6,328 nucleotides of DNA from Sphingomonas bacterium (GCF_903643065.1 NZ_CAHJWX010000119.1:1-6328), one strand, 5' to 3'; shown: positions 1-6,283, numbered from the stretch's first letter. Notes: a model not told the origin generated them from the sequence alone. Numbers and translations are program-made.

Positions 1-69
1 CGGGCTGTAGCGGCGGCCCGCGCGCGCGCAAGCCTTGCCGCCGCTCCAGCCAACCCCTAGCTGTCGGTC
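1..69. other. left-edge leader upstream of moaA
   Basis: This stretch is very GC-rich and contains an alternating CG run (19-28) flanked by a loose inverted repeat, CGGCGG (11-16) and CCGCCG (38-43). The moaA reading frame is open from base 1 to a TAG at 58-60, spelling an Ala/Arg-rich string. That could be the last codons of an upstream gene, but the window cuts it off and the string is not recognisable. There is no Shine-Dalgarno sequence in the 15 bases before the moaA ATG and no convincing promoter. The TAG at 58-60 fixes the upstream limit for the moaA start. Confidence 0.3.
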
Positions 70-1071
70 ATGCCCGCGCCTCTGCCTTCGCTGATCGACG
101 CGCATGGCCGCGCCATCCGCTACCTGCGCATCTCCGTCACCGATCGCTGTGACCTGCGCTGCCGTTATTGCATGAGCGAGGCGATGACCTTCCTGCCGCG
201 CCATGCGCTGCTGCAACTGGAGGAGATCGCGGTCATCGCCGAGCGGTTCATCGCGCGCGGCGTCACCAAGATCCGCCTGTCGGGCGGCGAGCCGCTGGTA
301 CGCCGCGATGTCGGCGAGCTGGTCCGCCGGCTGGGCGGGCATCTCGGTGCGGGGCTGGACGAGCTGACGCTCACCACCAACGCCACCAAGCTGGCGGACC
401 ACGCGGCGAACCTCCACGCGGCGGGGGTGCGCCGCGTCAACGTCAGCCTGGACAGCCTCGACCCCGATCGCTTCCGTTTCATCACGCGCCATGGCGATCT
501 GACGCAGGTGCTCGGCGGCATCGCGGCGGCGGCGGCGGCGGGGCTCGCGGTCAAGATCAACACGGTCGCGCTCGCCGGCCTCAACGAGGACGAGCTGCCG
601 GCGCTGCTCGACTGGTGCGTGAGCCAGGGTCACGACCTGTCGCTGATCGAGACGATGCCACTGGGCGCGATCGACGAGGATCGCGTGGATCGCTTCGTGC
701 CGCTGACGCGGGTGTTCGAGCGGCTGTCCGCCAGCCACGAGCTGGTGCGTGACGCGCATCGCACGGGCGGTCCGGCGCGCTACTGGCGCGTCGCGGGCAC
801 GGGGACGCGGCTCGGCCTGATCTCGCCGCTGACCGCCAATTTCTGCGACGGCTGCAACCGCGTCCGCCTCACCACCGATGGCAAGCTCTATGCCTGCCTG
901 GGCCATGACGATCAGGTCGACCTGAAGGCGGCGTTGCGGGAAGGCGGCTTGCCCGCGCTGGACGCGGCGATCGACGAGGCGCTGCGGATCAAGCCCGCGC
1001 GCCACGCCTTCGTCATCGGGCGCGGTACCGCCCCCGCCGTGACGCGGCACATGAGCGTCACGGGCGGATGA
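70..1071 (+). CDS. moaA: GTP 3',8-cyclase MoaA (radical SAM, Moco synthesis)
   Basis: This is the cytoplasmic radical SAM enzyme that, with MoaC, turns GTP into cyclic pyranopterin monophosphate, the first step of molybdenum cofactor synthesis. The 333-residue length is normal for the family. The N-terminal cluster motif CX3CX2C is at C27, C31 and C34 (CDLRCRYC), preceded by the typical SVTDR. The SAM-binding SGGEP is at 71-75. The C-terminal 4Fe-4S cluster that binds GTP is CX2CX13C at C259, C262 and C276 (NFCDGCNRVRL). The protein ends in MSVTGG, keeping the C-terminal Gly-Gly tail (332-333) that is essential in this family, so the gene is intact. The ATG at 70 is chosen because the family begins just before the LIDxxGR segment (8-14) and an in-frame TAG lies at 58-60. 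No good Shine-Dalgarno precedes it. The stop overlaps the nadK start. No other moa gene is in the window. Confidence 0.97.
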   Translation: MPAPLPSLIDAHGRAIRYLRISVTDRCDLRCRYCMSEAMTFLPRHALLQLEEIAVIAERFIARGVTKIRLSGGEPLVRRDVGELVRRLGGHLGAGLDELTLTTNATKLADHAANLHAAGVRRVNVSLDSLDPDRFRFITRHGDLTQVLGGIAAAAAAGLAVKINTVALAGLNEDELPALLDWCVSQGHDLSLIETMPLGAIDEDRVDRFVPLTRVFERLSASHELVRDAHRTGGPARYWRVAGTGTRLGLISPLTANFCDGCNRVRLTTDGKLYACLGHDDQVDLKAALREGGLPALDAAIDEALRIKPARHAFVIGRGTAPAVTRHMSVTGG

Positions 1072-1859
1072 TCGCCAGCCCGGAGGGCCATCAGCGCCGC
1101 GCGCTGGTCGCCTCGCCGACCGGGCCGGCCCGCGACGCCGCCCATGCGCTCGCGAGCGCATGGGACTGGTGCGCGGTCGAGGAGGCCGAGATCGTCGTGG
1201 CGTTGGGCGGCGACGGGTTCATGCTCCAGACGCTGCACACCATGCTGGCCGGCCGGGGCGCGCCCAGACCCGTGTTCGGCATGAACCTGGGCACCGTCGG
1301 CTTCCTCATGAACGAATGGCGTCCTCAAGGGCTCGACGAGCGCCTTGCCCGCGCGCGACCCTTCCAGGTCACGCCGCTGACCATGACCGCGACCGGCGTC
1401 GACGGACGCACGCACACGTCGCCCGCGATCAACGAGGTGTCGCTGCTGCGTGAGACGCGGCAGACCGCCAAGCTGGAGGTGACAGTCAATGACCGGGTCG
1501 TGCTGCCGGAGCTGGCCTGCGACGGCATTCTCGTCGCGACGCCGGCCGGTTCCACCGCCTATAACCTGTCGGCGCAGGGCCCGATCCTGCCGCTCGGCTC
1601 GGCGCTGATCGCGTTGACGCCGATCAGCCCGTTCCGTCCCCGCCGCTGGCGCGGCGCGATCCTGCCGGACAAGACGCGCGTATCGCTGCGCGTCCTGGAA
1701 CCCGACAAGCGCCCGGTCTCCGCCGTCGCCGACCAGCACGAGATCCGCGATGTCGCGCGCGTCGACATCGCGATGGACCGCACCCGCGAGCTGACGCTGC
1801 TGTTCGATCCGGAACACGCGCTGGACGATCGGATCACGGCGGAGCAGTTCGCGGCGTAG
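1068..1859 (+). CDS. nadK: NAD kinase
   Basis: NAD kinase phosphorylates NAD+ on the 2'-hydroxyl of the adenosine ribose using ATP or polyphosphate and is the only source of NADP(H); it is a cytoplasmic enzyme. The 263-residue protein is the short alphaproteobacterial form. Visible family motifs are RALVASP near the start (11-17), the catalytic and phosphate-binding GGDG (47-50), NLGTVGFL (73-80), the NE pair (122-123), and the glycine-rich DGILVATPAGSTAYN (152-166) that binds the nucleotide. KRPVSAVAD (214-222) is also typical. The start ATG (1068-1070) overlaps the moaA stop in an ATGA arrangement, which implies translational coupling and a shared transcript. GGGCGG just before the ATG is too close and too weak to be a good ribosome binding site. 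Residues 25-32 are encoded by a perfect 24-bp palindrome. The pairing with moaA has no obvious metabolic logic. Confidence 0.95.
   Translation: MIASPEGHQRRALVASPTGPARDAAHALASAWDWCAVEEAEIVVALGGDGFMLQTLHTMLAGRGAPRPVFGMNLGTVGFLMNEWRPQGLDERLARARPFQVTPLTMTATGVDGRTHTSPAINEVSLLRETRQTAKLEVTVNDRVVLPELACDGILVATPAGSTAYNLSAQGPILPLGSALIALTPISPFRPRRWRGAILPDKTRVSLRVLEPDKRPVSAVADQHEIRDVARVDIAMDRTRELTLLFDPEHALDDRITAEQFAA
1141..1164. repeat. perfect 24-bp palindrome inside nadK
   Basis: The half-site CCCATGCGCTCG (1141-1152) is followed with no spacer by its exact reverse complement (1153-1164). The symmetry breaks at the next pair outward (G1140 versus A1165). It lies about 73-96 bases after the nadK start and encodes the A-H-A-L-A-S-A-W stretch. 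The centre is TCGCGA. It could be a dimeric regulator site, a hairpin in the mRNA (with a few central bases unpaired), or chance. The sequence alone does not decide. Confidence 0.85.
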
Positions 1860-1883
1860 CCGCGCTTGCTCCCTCACCAGGAC

Positions 1884-1911
1884 TTGATCCCTCCCGTCAC
1901 GCGTGTATGAC
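1884..1911 (+). promoter_or_regulatory. probable sigma-70-type promoter for tRNA-Asn
   Basis: A -35-like TTGATC (1884-1889) and a -10-like TATGAC (1906-1911) are separated by 16 bases. Transcription would start near 1918, about a dozen bases before the mature tRNA 5' end, which is a usual distance. It is the best match to the consensus in the 70-base gap between nadK and the tRNA. The same transcript probably runs on into yjbQ, because no terminator lies between them. Confidence 0.5.
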
Positions 1912-1929
1912 TTGGCCACACGCAGACGG

Positions 1930-2004
1930 TCCCTGATAGCTCAGCGGTAGAGTAGGTGACTGTTAATCACTTGGTCGTTGGTTCGAATCCAACTCAGGGA
2001 GCCA
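1930..2004 (+). tRNA. tRNA-Asn(GTT)
   Basis: The sequence folds as a complete cloverleaf of 75 bases. The acceptor stem is TCCCTGA (1930-1936) with TCAGGGA (1994-2000), followed by discriminator G2001 and an encoded CCA (2002-2004). The D arm is GCTC (1939-1942) and GAGT (1950-1953). The anticodon stem is GGTGA (1955-1959) and TCACT (1967-1971) around the loop CTGTTAA, with anticodon GTT at 1962-1964. The T arm is GTTGG (1977-1981) and CCAAC (1989-1993) around TTCGAAT. The variable loop is five bases. The tRNA decodes AAC and AAT. Two stems close with G-U wobbles (positions 10-25 and 27-43), which is tolerable. The yjbQ gene starts seven bases after the CCA. Confidence 0.97.
1996..2001 (+). 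promoter_or_regulatory. Shine-Dalgarno for yjbQ, embedded in the tRNA acceptor arm
   Basis: AGGGAG (1996-2001) is the only Shine-Dalgarno-like sequence before the GTG start of yjbQ at 2012, with a spacing of ten bases. It consists of the last five bases of the tRNA acceptor 3' strand plus the discriminator base. In folded tRNA it would be paired, and 3' processing would cut it off the downstream mRNA. That the ribosome actually uses it is an inference. Confidence 0.4.
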
Positions 2005-2011
2005 TCTGCGA

Positions 2012-2458
2012 GTGAGTGCCATCGCAGCCCCTAGCGCAGGCCTTCGCCAATCCTTGACCGAGCTGACGATCGCGACGCCGGGCCCCGGCCTGCATGAGAT
2101 CACGCGCGAGGTCGTCGGCTGGGTCGTGGCGCAGGGCATTGGCGACGGCCTGCTCACCGTCTTCTGTCGCCACACCTCCGCCTCGCTCGCGATCCAGGAG
2201 AACGCCGCCCCCGCCGTGCGCCGCGACCTCCAGCGCTGGATCGAGCGGATCGCGCCCGAGAGCACCGCCTACGAGCATGACGACGAAGGGCCGGATGATA
2301 TGCCCGCGCACCTGCGCGCGGTGCTGACCGGCGTGCAGCTGTCGATCCCGGTGATCGGCGGCGCTCCCGCGCTTGGCACGTGGCAAGGCATCTATCTGTG
2401 GGAGCATCGTCGGCGTCCGCACCGGCGAACGATCGCGTTGCACCTGCTGGGCGTTTAA
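2012..2458 (+). CDS. yjbQ: YjbQ-family protein (secondary thiamine-phosphate synthase-like)
   Basis: This is a 148-residue member of the YjbQ/UPF0047 family. The E. coli member has weak thiamine-phosphate synthase activity when overproduced; the physiological role of the family is not settled. Family hallmarks are TPGPGLHEIT (22-31), the histidine-containing CRHTSASL (52-59) followed by QEN (62-64), the segment YEHDDEGPDDMPAH (87-100), and GTWQGIYLWEHR (122-133) near the C-terminus. No signal peptide or membrane segment is seen, so it is expected in the cytoplasm. The GTG at 2012 is preferred as start: the conserved part begins near residue 13, and the next in-frame option, TTG at 2054, would leave only seven residues ahead of the conserved TPGPGLHEIT block. 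The gene begins seven bases after tRNA-Asn and probably shares its transcript. A weak terminator candidate follows the TAA stop. Confidence 0.88.
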   Translation: MSAIAAPSAGLRQSLTELTIATPGPGLHEITREVVGWVVAQGIGDGLLTVFCRHTSASLAIQENAAPAVRRDLQRWIERIAPESTAYEHDDEGPDDMPAHLRAVLTGVQLSIPVIGGAPALGTWQGIYLWEHRRRPHRRTIALHLLGV

Positions 2459-2500
2459 GCGCGGTATTCCGTCCCGCGACCAGCCCGCCGCACTTGCATC

Positions 2501-2527
2501 AACTGCCTGAAAGCAGGCTGTTTTATT
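2501..2527 (+). terminator. weak intrinsic terminator after yjbQ
   Basis: GCCTG (2505-2509) pairs with CAGGC (2514-2518) around a four-base AAAG loop. After one T-T mismatch the stem extends by AAC (2501-2503) with GTT (2520-2522). TTATT follows. It lies 42 bases after the yjbQ stop. The stem is short and the T run modest, so termination may be partial and some transcripts may continue into the lipoprotein gene. Confidence 0.45.
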
Positions 2528-2607
2528 GGCGGGAGCGAATCCGTTCATCGCTCGTTCCACACGGGTCGCCTATCACGTTCCCGTTGGATCGCGGCATCGG
2601 GCCGCGA

Positions 2608-2613
2608 GTGGAG
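2608..2613 (+). promoter_or_regulatory. ribosome binding site that decides the lipoprotein start
   Basis: GTGGAG (2608-2613) lies nine bases before the ATG at 2623, a good spacing, but directly abuts the other in-frame ATG at 2614. This favours 2623 over 2614, which would add only three residues. I found no clear promoter in 2528-2607. Confidence 0.5.
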
Positions 2614-2622
2614 ATGCCCATC

Positions 2623-3270
2623 ATGTCCCAGTTCCCGTTTCGCCGGCTGATGCTGGCCGGTGCCGCGTCGGCGGCGCTGTTGCTCGGTGCTTGCGTGTCC
2701 GAGACCACCTATCACCCCGCGACCGGTCGTGGCTTCGACCGCACCGGTTTCTCGGAGCGTCAGGTCGAGCAGAACCGCTTTCTCGTCTCGTTCGCCGGCA
2801 ACAGCTCGACGCCGCGCGACACGGTGGAGCGCTACCTGCTGTTCCGGGCCGCCGAGATCACGCTTCAGAACGGCGGAGACTTCTTCGTCATGGCGGATCG
2901 TGACACCGATCTTCAGTCGCGCACCTACACCACGCCCGGCTTCGGCCCGGGCTGGGGCTATGGCGGCTTTGGCGGCTATTGGGGTCCGTCCTACCGCTAT
3001 TACGGGCGCGGCTTCGCTGGCGGTGGCTTTGGTGGACGCGGCTTCGGCTATGGCGGCGGCTTCGGCTGGAGCCCCTGGTATGGCGGCGGCTTCGGTGCCT
3101 TCAACGACTTCGATATCCAGACGGTACAGCGCTATGAGGCGACGGCGGAGATCGTCGTCGGCCGCGGCCCCATCCCGCGCGACAACGTCCGTGCCTTCAA
3201 CGCGCATGATGTGGTCCAGCGGATCGGACCGACGATCGTGACGCCGGAGCAGACACACCGGCGCAGCTGA
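2623..3270 (+). CDS. CC0125/CC1285-family lipoprotein with Gly/aromatic-rich segment
   Basis: This is a 215-residue predicted lipoprotein of unknown function. The N-terminus has two arginines (7-8), a hydrophobic stretch (9-20) and the lipobox LGAC ending at C24, so signal peptidase II should cleave before C24 and the protein should be lipid-anchored in the envelope. Residues about 42-95, with GFSERQVEQNRFLVSFAGNS, a TPRDTVERYLLFRAAE helix and NGGDFFVM, match my memory of the CC0125/CC1285 family first named in Caulobacter. Residues 106-160 form a low-complexity stretch of Gly, Phe, Tyr and Trp. The C-terminal part (163-200) includes a strand-like YEATAEIVVGRG. The open frame extends upstream to 2380, but that part overlaps yjbQ and lacks signal-peptide logic. 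It stands alone: a possible terminator is upstream and a strong one downstream. The lipoprotein call is firm; the family name is moderately sure. Confidence 0.85.
   Translation: MSQFPFRRLMLAGAASAALLLGACVSETTYHPATGRGFDRTGFSERQVEQNRFLVSFAGNSSTPRDTVERYLLFRAAEITLQNGGDFFVMADRDTDLQSRTYTTPGFGPGWGYGGFGGYWGPSYRYYGRGFAGGGFGGRGFGYGGGFGWSPWYGGGFGAFNDFDIQTVQRYEATAEIVVGRGPIPRDNVRAFNAHDVVQRIGPTIVTPEQTHRRS
3049..3095 (+). repeat. 17-bp direct repeat in the lipoprotein gene
   Basis: TATGGCGGCGGCTTCGG occurs at 3049-3065 and again at 3079-3095, exactly 30 bases apart, so each copy encodes YGGGFG in the same frame with a ten-residue period. Looser GGCTTTGG/GGCTTCGG units occur from about 2938. The pattern suggests growth of the glycine-rich segment by in-frame duplication. 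Confidence 0.8.
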
Positions 3271-3320
3271 GGCCGCGAGCGGCCGGCGACCATGCGTGTC
3301 GTCCGGCACCTTGGCTTATT

Positions 3321-3360
3321 GAGAAAGGGCGGGTTGGCGTTTGCCGGCCCGCCCTTTTTC
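3321..3360. terminator. strong bidirectional intrinsic terminator
   Basis: GAGAAAGGGCGGG (3321-3333) pairs with CCCGCCCTTTTTC (3348-3360), and the helix continues inward through two T-G wobbles and GGC/GCC (3336-3338 with 3343-3345) to a GTTT loop (3339-3342). The GC core is flanked by AAA on the left and TTTTT on the right, so it can act on the + strand after the lipoprotein gene. With CCCTTTCTC on the - strand it can also act, somewhat less well, on secA. It begins 50 bases after the lipoprotein stop and lies 104 bases beyond the secA stop. Confidence 0.9.
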
Positions 3361-3459
3361 TCGTTTGGGCTCGGCCCGGAGTCTCGCTTATCCGGTCACG
3401 CCATAAAAGGGCTGCGGCAATCCCGCTTGCGCAGAAAGGAGGATGACGGAGTAAATCTG

Positions 3460-3478
3460 CTCCCTACTCCCTACTCCC
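3460..3478. repeat. 7-bp tandem repeat across the secA stop codon
   Basis: CTCCCTA occurs twice head to tail (3460-3466 and 3467-3473), followed by a partial third copy CTCCC (3474-3478). On the secA strand this reads GGGAG, TAGGGAG, TAGGGAG. The secA stop TAG is formed at 3464-3466, within the repeat. Because the unit is not a multiple of three, a change in copy number can alter the reading frame. Confidence 0.8.
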
Positions 3479-6223
3479 ACCATACACGCTCACCGAGCCG
3501 TGACAGTGCTTGTACTTCCGCCCCGACCCGCACGGGCAGGGCGCGTTACGGTTGACCCGGCCTTCCCAATGCTCCGGATTGTCGCCCAGGTCCGGTTGCT
3601 CCGGGCGCACCATCTGCAACGGTGGCAGCTGCGTCTGCACCAATCCCCGCGTGCCGGCGTCGACATCACGGGAGTCGTCCTCGCCCGTGAACGGATCGAA
3701 ATGCGTGGTGATGAAGTCGGGTAGCGTCGGCAGTGGCGGTGGCGCCTGGAACTGGAACTGCGCATGCGCGATCGTGCGGGTCACTTCCTCGCGGATACCG
3801 TCCAGCATCCGCTCGAACAACGCGAACGCCTCCTGCTTATACTCGTTGATCGGCGTCTTCTGCGCATAGGCGCGCAGGTGCACGACCTGGCGCAGCGCGT
3901 CGAGCGTCGACAGATGCTCCTTCCAGTGATGGTCCAGGTTCTGGAGCATGATCTGCTTCTCCAGCTGCATCCAGATGTCGGGCGCCAAGTCCTTCGCCTT
4001 CGCCTCGACGACCGCGTCGGCGGCGATGCGGACGCGCTCCTCGACCAGCTCCGGGTCGATCGCCTCCTCGCGCAGCCAGTCCTCCACCGGCGCTTCGACG
4101 TTGAACAGCTCGGCCAGCCGCTGCTTCATGCCGGCGACGTCCCACTGCTCCGGATAGGAGCCGGGCGGGCAGGTCTCGCCGACGACGGCATTGACCGACT
4201 CGGCGCGCATGTCCGCGACCATGTCGCCCACCGCGTCCGCATCCATGATGTCCGCGCGCTGCTCATAGACCACCTTGCGCTGGTCGTTCATCACGTCGTC
4301 ATATTCGACGACCTGCTTGCGGATGTCGTAGTTGCGCGCTTCCACTTTCTTCTGCGCGGTCTCGATCGCCTTGGTCAGCCACTTGGAGCCGATCGCCTCG
4401 CCGTCCTCCATGTTCGATCGCATCATCCGCGCAAACAACGTGTCGGGGCCGAAGATGCGCAGCAGGTCGTCGTCGAGCGACAGGTAGAAGCGGCTGAGCC
4501 CCGGATCGCCCTGCCGCCCCGAGCGGCCGCGCAGCTGGTTGTCGATGCGCCGGCTCTCGTGCCGCTCGGTGCCAAGCACGAACAGTCCGCCCGCCGCCAG
4601 CACCTCCTGCTTCTCCGCCGCGATCTCGTCGCGGACGCGCGCGATCGCCGCCTCGCGCTCGGCTCCCTCGGGCAGGTGCGCCAGCTCGTCATTGACCCGG
4701 AACTCCAGGTTGCCGCCGAGCTGGATGTCGGTGCCGCGCCCGGCCATGTTGGTGGCGATCGTCACCACCGACTTGCGCCCGGCCTGCGCGACGATGTGCG
4801 CCTCGCGCTCATGCTGACGCGCGTTGAGCACCGAATGCGCGACGCCCTCCTGCTGGAGGAACTCGCTTAACAGCTCCGACTTTTCGATCGAGACGGTGCC
4901 GACCAGCACCGGCTGGCCCTGCTCGGCATGAACCTTGATCTTCTTGGCGATCGCGGCGAACTTGTCGGCGGTGTTCTTGTAGAACTCGTCTTCCTCGTCG
5001 ACGCGTTTCACCTGAACGTTGGTCGGGATCGAGACGACGTTCATCTTGTAGATGTCGTAGAACTCCGCCGCCTCGGTCGCCGCCGTCCCGGTCATGCCCG
5101 ACAGCTTGGGATACATGCGGAAATAGTTCTGGAAGGTGATCGACGCCATCGTCTGGTTCTCGGGCTCGATCGCGACGCCTTCCTTGGCCTCCACCGCTTG
5201 GTGCAGCCCATCGGACCAGCGCCGGCCGTCCATCATGCGGCCGGTGAACTCGTCGATGATGATGACCTTGCCGTCCTTGACGATATAGTCGGTGTCGCGC
5301 TTGAACATCACGTTGGCGCGCAGCGACTGGTTGAGGTGGTGGACCACCTGCGTGTTCTCGAAATCGTACAGATTGTCGCCTTCGAGATGCCCGGCCGCCT
5401 CCAGCATCCGTTCGGTCTTTTCCGTCCCGTCCTCGGTCAGGATGATCGACTTCTGCTTCTCGTCCTTCTCGTAATCGTCGGGGGACAGCTGCTTCACCAC
5501 CGCGTCGACCTGCATGTACAGCTCGGATTTGTCGTCGGTGGGCCCGCTGATGATCAGCGGCGTGCGCGCCTCGTCGATCAGCACCGAGTCGACCTCGTCG
5601 ACGATCGCCATCGCGAAGGCGCGCTGCACCATCGAGGCGCGGTCGTACTTCATGTTGTCGCGCAGGTAATCGAAGCCGAACTCGTTGTTCGTGCCGTAGG
5701 TGATGTCGCTGCCATACGCCTGCCGCCGCTGCTCGTCGGTCAGGTTGGGCACGATCACCCCGACGGTCAGCCCCAGGAAGCGATAGACCTGCCCCATCCA
5801 GTCCGCGTCGCGCGCGGCGAGGTAATCGTTGACGGTGATGACGTGGATGCCCTGCCCCGGCAGCGCGTTGAGATAGGTGGCGAGCGTCGCGACCAGCGTC
5901 TTGCCCTCGCCCGTGCGCATCTCGGCGATCTCGCCACGGTGGAGCACGATGCCGCCGACCATCTGCATGTCATAGTGGCGTTGCCCCAGCACGCGCCGCG
6001 CCGCCTCGCGTACCGTCGCGAACGCCTCGGGCAACAGGTCGTCGAGCGTCACGCCGTTGGCCAGCCGCTCGCGGAAGACGGCGGTCTGGCCCGCGAGCTG
6101 GTCGTCGGCCATCGCCTGCAACACGGGCTCGTGGCCGGCGATCCGCGCGAGGATGGGTTGGAGTGACTTGACGTATCGGTCGTTGGACGAACCGAACAGG
6201 GCCTTGGCGATGCCGCCGAGCAT
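3464..6223 (-). CDS. secA: SecA, preprotein translocase ATPase
   Basis: SecA is the ATP-driven motor that pushes unfolded preproteins through SecYEG; it works at the cytoplasmic face of the inner membrane. The 919 residues cover the whole family architecture. Nucleotide-binding domain 1 holds Walker A MRTGEGKT (102-109) and Walker B VDEVDS (208-213). The preprotein cross-linking domain is at about 225-370, followed by [11 protein letters not shown] (375-385). Nucleotide-binding domain 2 carries [12 protein letters not shown] (488-499) and the arginine-finger motif [11 protein letters not shown] (563-573). The helical scaffold and wing follow (about 615-825). A Pro-rich linker (about 828-890) leads to the zinc motif [13 protein letters not shown], with C896, C898, C907 and H908. 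After CHG the protein runs on for ten residues ([10 protein letters not shown]), longer than the usual two or three. The ATG at 6223 is supported by TAGGA nine bases upstream and by the typical [11 protein letters not shown] start. No secM-like leader is seen. Confidence 0.98.
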   Translation of the reverse strand: MLGGIAKALFGSSNDRYVKSLQPILARIAGHEPVLQAMADDQLAGQTAVFRERLANGVTLDDLLPEAFATVREAARRVLGQRHYDMQMVGGIVLHRGEIAEMRTGEGKTLVATLATYLNALPGQGIHVITVNDYLAARDADWMGQVYRFLGLTVGVIVPNLTDEQRRQAYGSDITYGTNNEFGFDYLRDNMKYDRASMVQRAFAMAIVDEVDSVLIDEARTPLIISGPTDDKSELYMQVDAVVKQLSPDDYEKDEKQKSIILTEDGTEKTERMLEAAGHLEGDNLYDFENTQVVHHLNQSLRANVMFKRDTDYIVKDGKVIIIDEFTGRMMDGRRWSDGLHQAVEAKEGVAIEPENQTMASITFQNYFRMYPKLSGMTGTAATEAAEFYDIYKMNVVSIPTNVQVKRVDEEDEFYKNTADKFAAIAKKIKVHAEQGQPVLVGTVSIEKSELLSEFLQQEGVAHSVLNARQHEREAHIVAQAGRKSVVTIATNMAGRGTDIQLGGNLEFRVNDELAHLPEGAEREAAIARVRDEIAAEKQEVLAAGGLFVLGTERHESRRIDNQLRGRSGRQGDPGLSRFYLSLDDDLLRIFGPDTLFARMMRSNMEDGEAIGSKWLTKAIETAQKKVEARNYDIRKQVVEYDDVMNDQRKVVYEQRADIMDADAVGDMVADMRAESVNAVVGETCPPGSYPEQWDVAGMKQRLAELFNVEAPVEDWLREEAIDPELVEERVRIAADAVVEAKAKDLAPDIWMQLEKQIMLQNLDHHWKEHLSTLDALRQVVHLRAYAQKTPINEYKQEAFALFERMLDGIREEVTRTIAHAQFQFQAPPPLPTLPDFITTHFDPFTGEDDSRDVDAGTRGLVQTQLPPLQMVRPEQPDLGDNPEHWEGRVNRNAPCPCGSGRKYKHCHGSVSVYGGSRE

Positions 6224-6232
6224 GGGCTGTAT

Positions 6233-6237
6233 TCCTA
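6233..6237 (-). promoter_or_regulatory. secA ribosome binding site
   Basis: On the - strand TAGGA (6237-6233) precedes the secA ATG with a spacing of nine bases. This supports the start at 6223. Confidence 0.65.
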
Positions 6238-6249
6238 AAATGCGAGCAG

Positions 6250-6269
6250 GCGCGCCGATCCGGGCGCGC
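6250..6269 (-). other. GC-rich hairpin in the secA leader region
   Basis: GCGCGCC (6250-6256) pairs with GGCGCGC (6263-6269) around a six-base loop. On the - strand it sits 26 bases before the secA ATG. The nearest T run, on the secA strand, is about ten bases past the stem, which is too far for an ordinary intrinsic terminator. It may be a leader structure or reflect high GC content alone. Confidence 0.35.
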
Positions 6270-6283
6270 GGACGAGGGGCTTG

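Noticed and set aside
1..60. C-terminal fragment of an upstream gene ending at the TAG at 58-60
   Set aside because: Only nineteen Ala/Arg-rich codons are visible and another frame has a TAG at 8-10. The sequence cannot tell which, if either, is real.
523..540. Six GCG codons in a row in moaA, considered as an alanine expansion
   Set aside because: MoaA proteins have an Ala-rich helix of the same length here, so nothing appears inserted. It is merely a repetitive way of coding it.
912..1919. 335-codon open frame on the - strand across nadK and the end of moaA
   Set aside because: It is antisense to two intact, well-conserved genes, and its product is an Arg/Gly/Asp-rich string without motifs.
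1994..2560. 188-codon open frame on the - strand across yjbQ
   Set aside because: It is antisense to yjbQ, runs into the tRNA gene, and shows no family resemblance.
2380..2622. N-terminal extension of the lipoprotein to the first ATG at 2380
   Set aside because: It would overlap yjbQ and place 81 odd residues before a clear signal peptide and lipobox. The ATG at 2623 has a suitable ribosome binding site.
2545..3309. 254-codon open frame on the - strand across the lipoprotein gene
   Set aside because: It is the complement of the glycine-rich coding region, giving an Ala-rich shadow. The + strand frame has a lipobox and family motifs.
3292..3555. 87-codon open frame on the + strand in the intergenic gap
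   Set aside because: It runs straight through the strong terminator and into the antisense of secA, has no ribosome binding site, and its protein resembles nothing I know.
3764..4870. 368-codon open frame on the + strand across secA
   Set aside because: It is also antisense to secA, with a low-complexity Leu/Arg/Asp/His composition, no recognisable family and no ribosome binding site.
5334..5349. Inverted repeat AGGTGGT-GG-ACCACCT inside secA
   Set aside because: The arms are only seven bases and are explained by neighbouring Val-Val-His-His-Leu codons that are conserved in SecA.
4928..6166. 412-codon open frame on the + strand across secA
   Set aside because: It is antisense to the unmistakable SecA coding region. 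The product is a His/Val/Arg/Asp-rich string with no domain, as expected from the complement of GC-rich codons.
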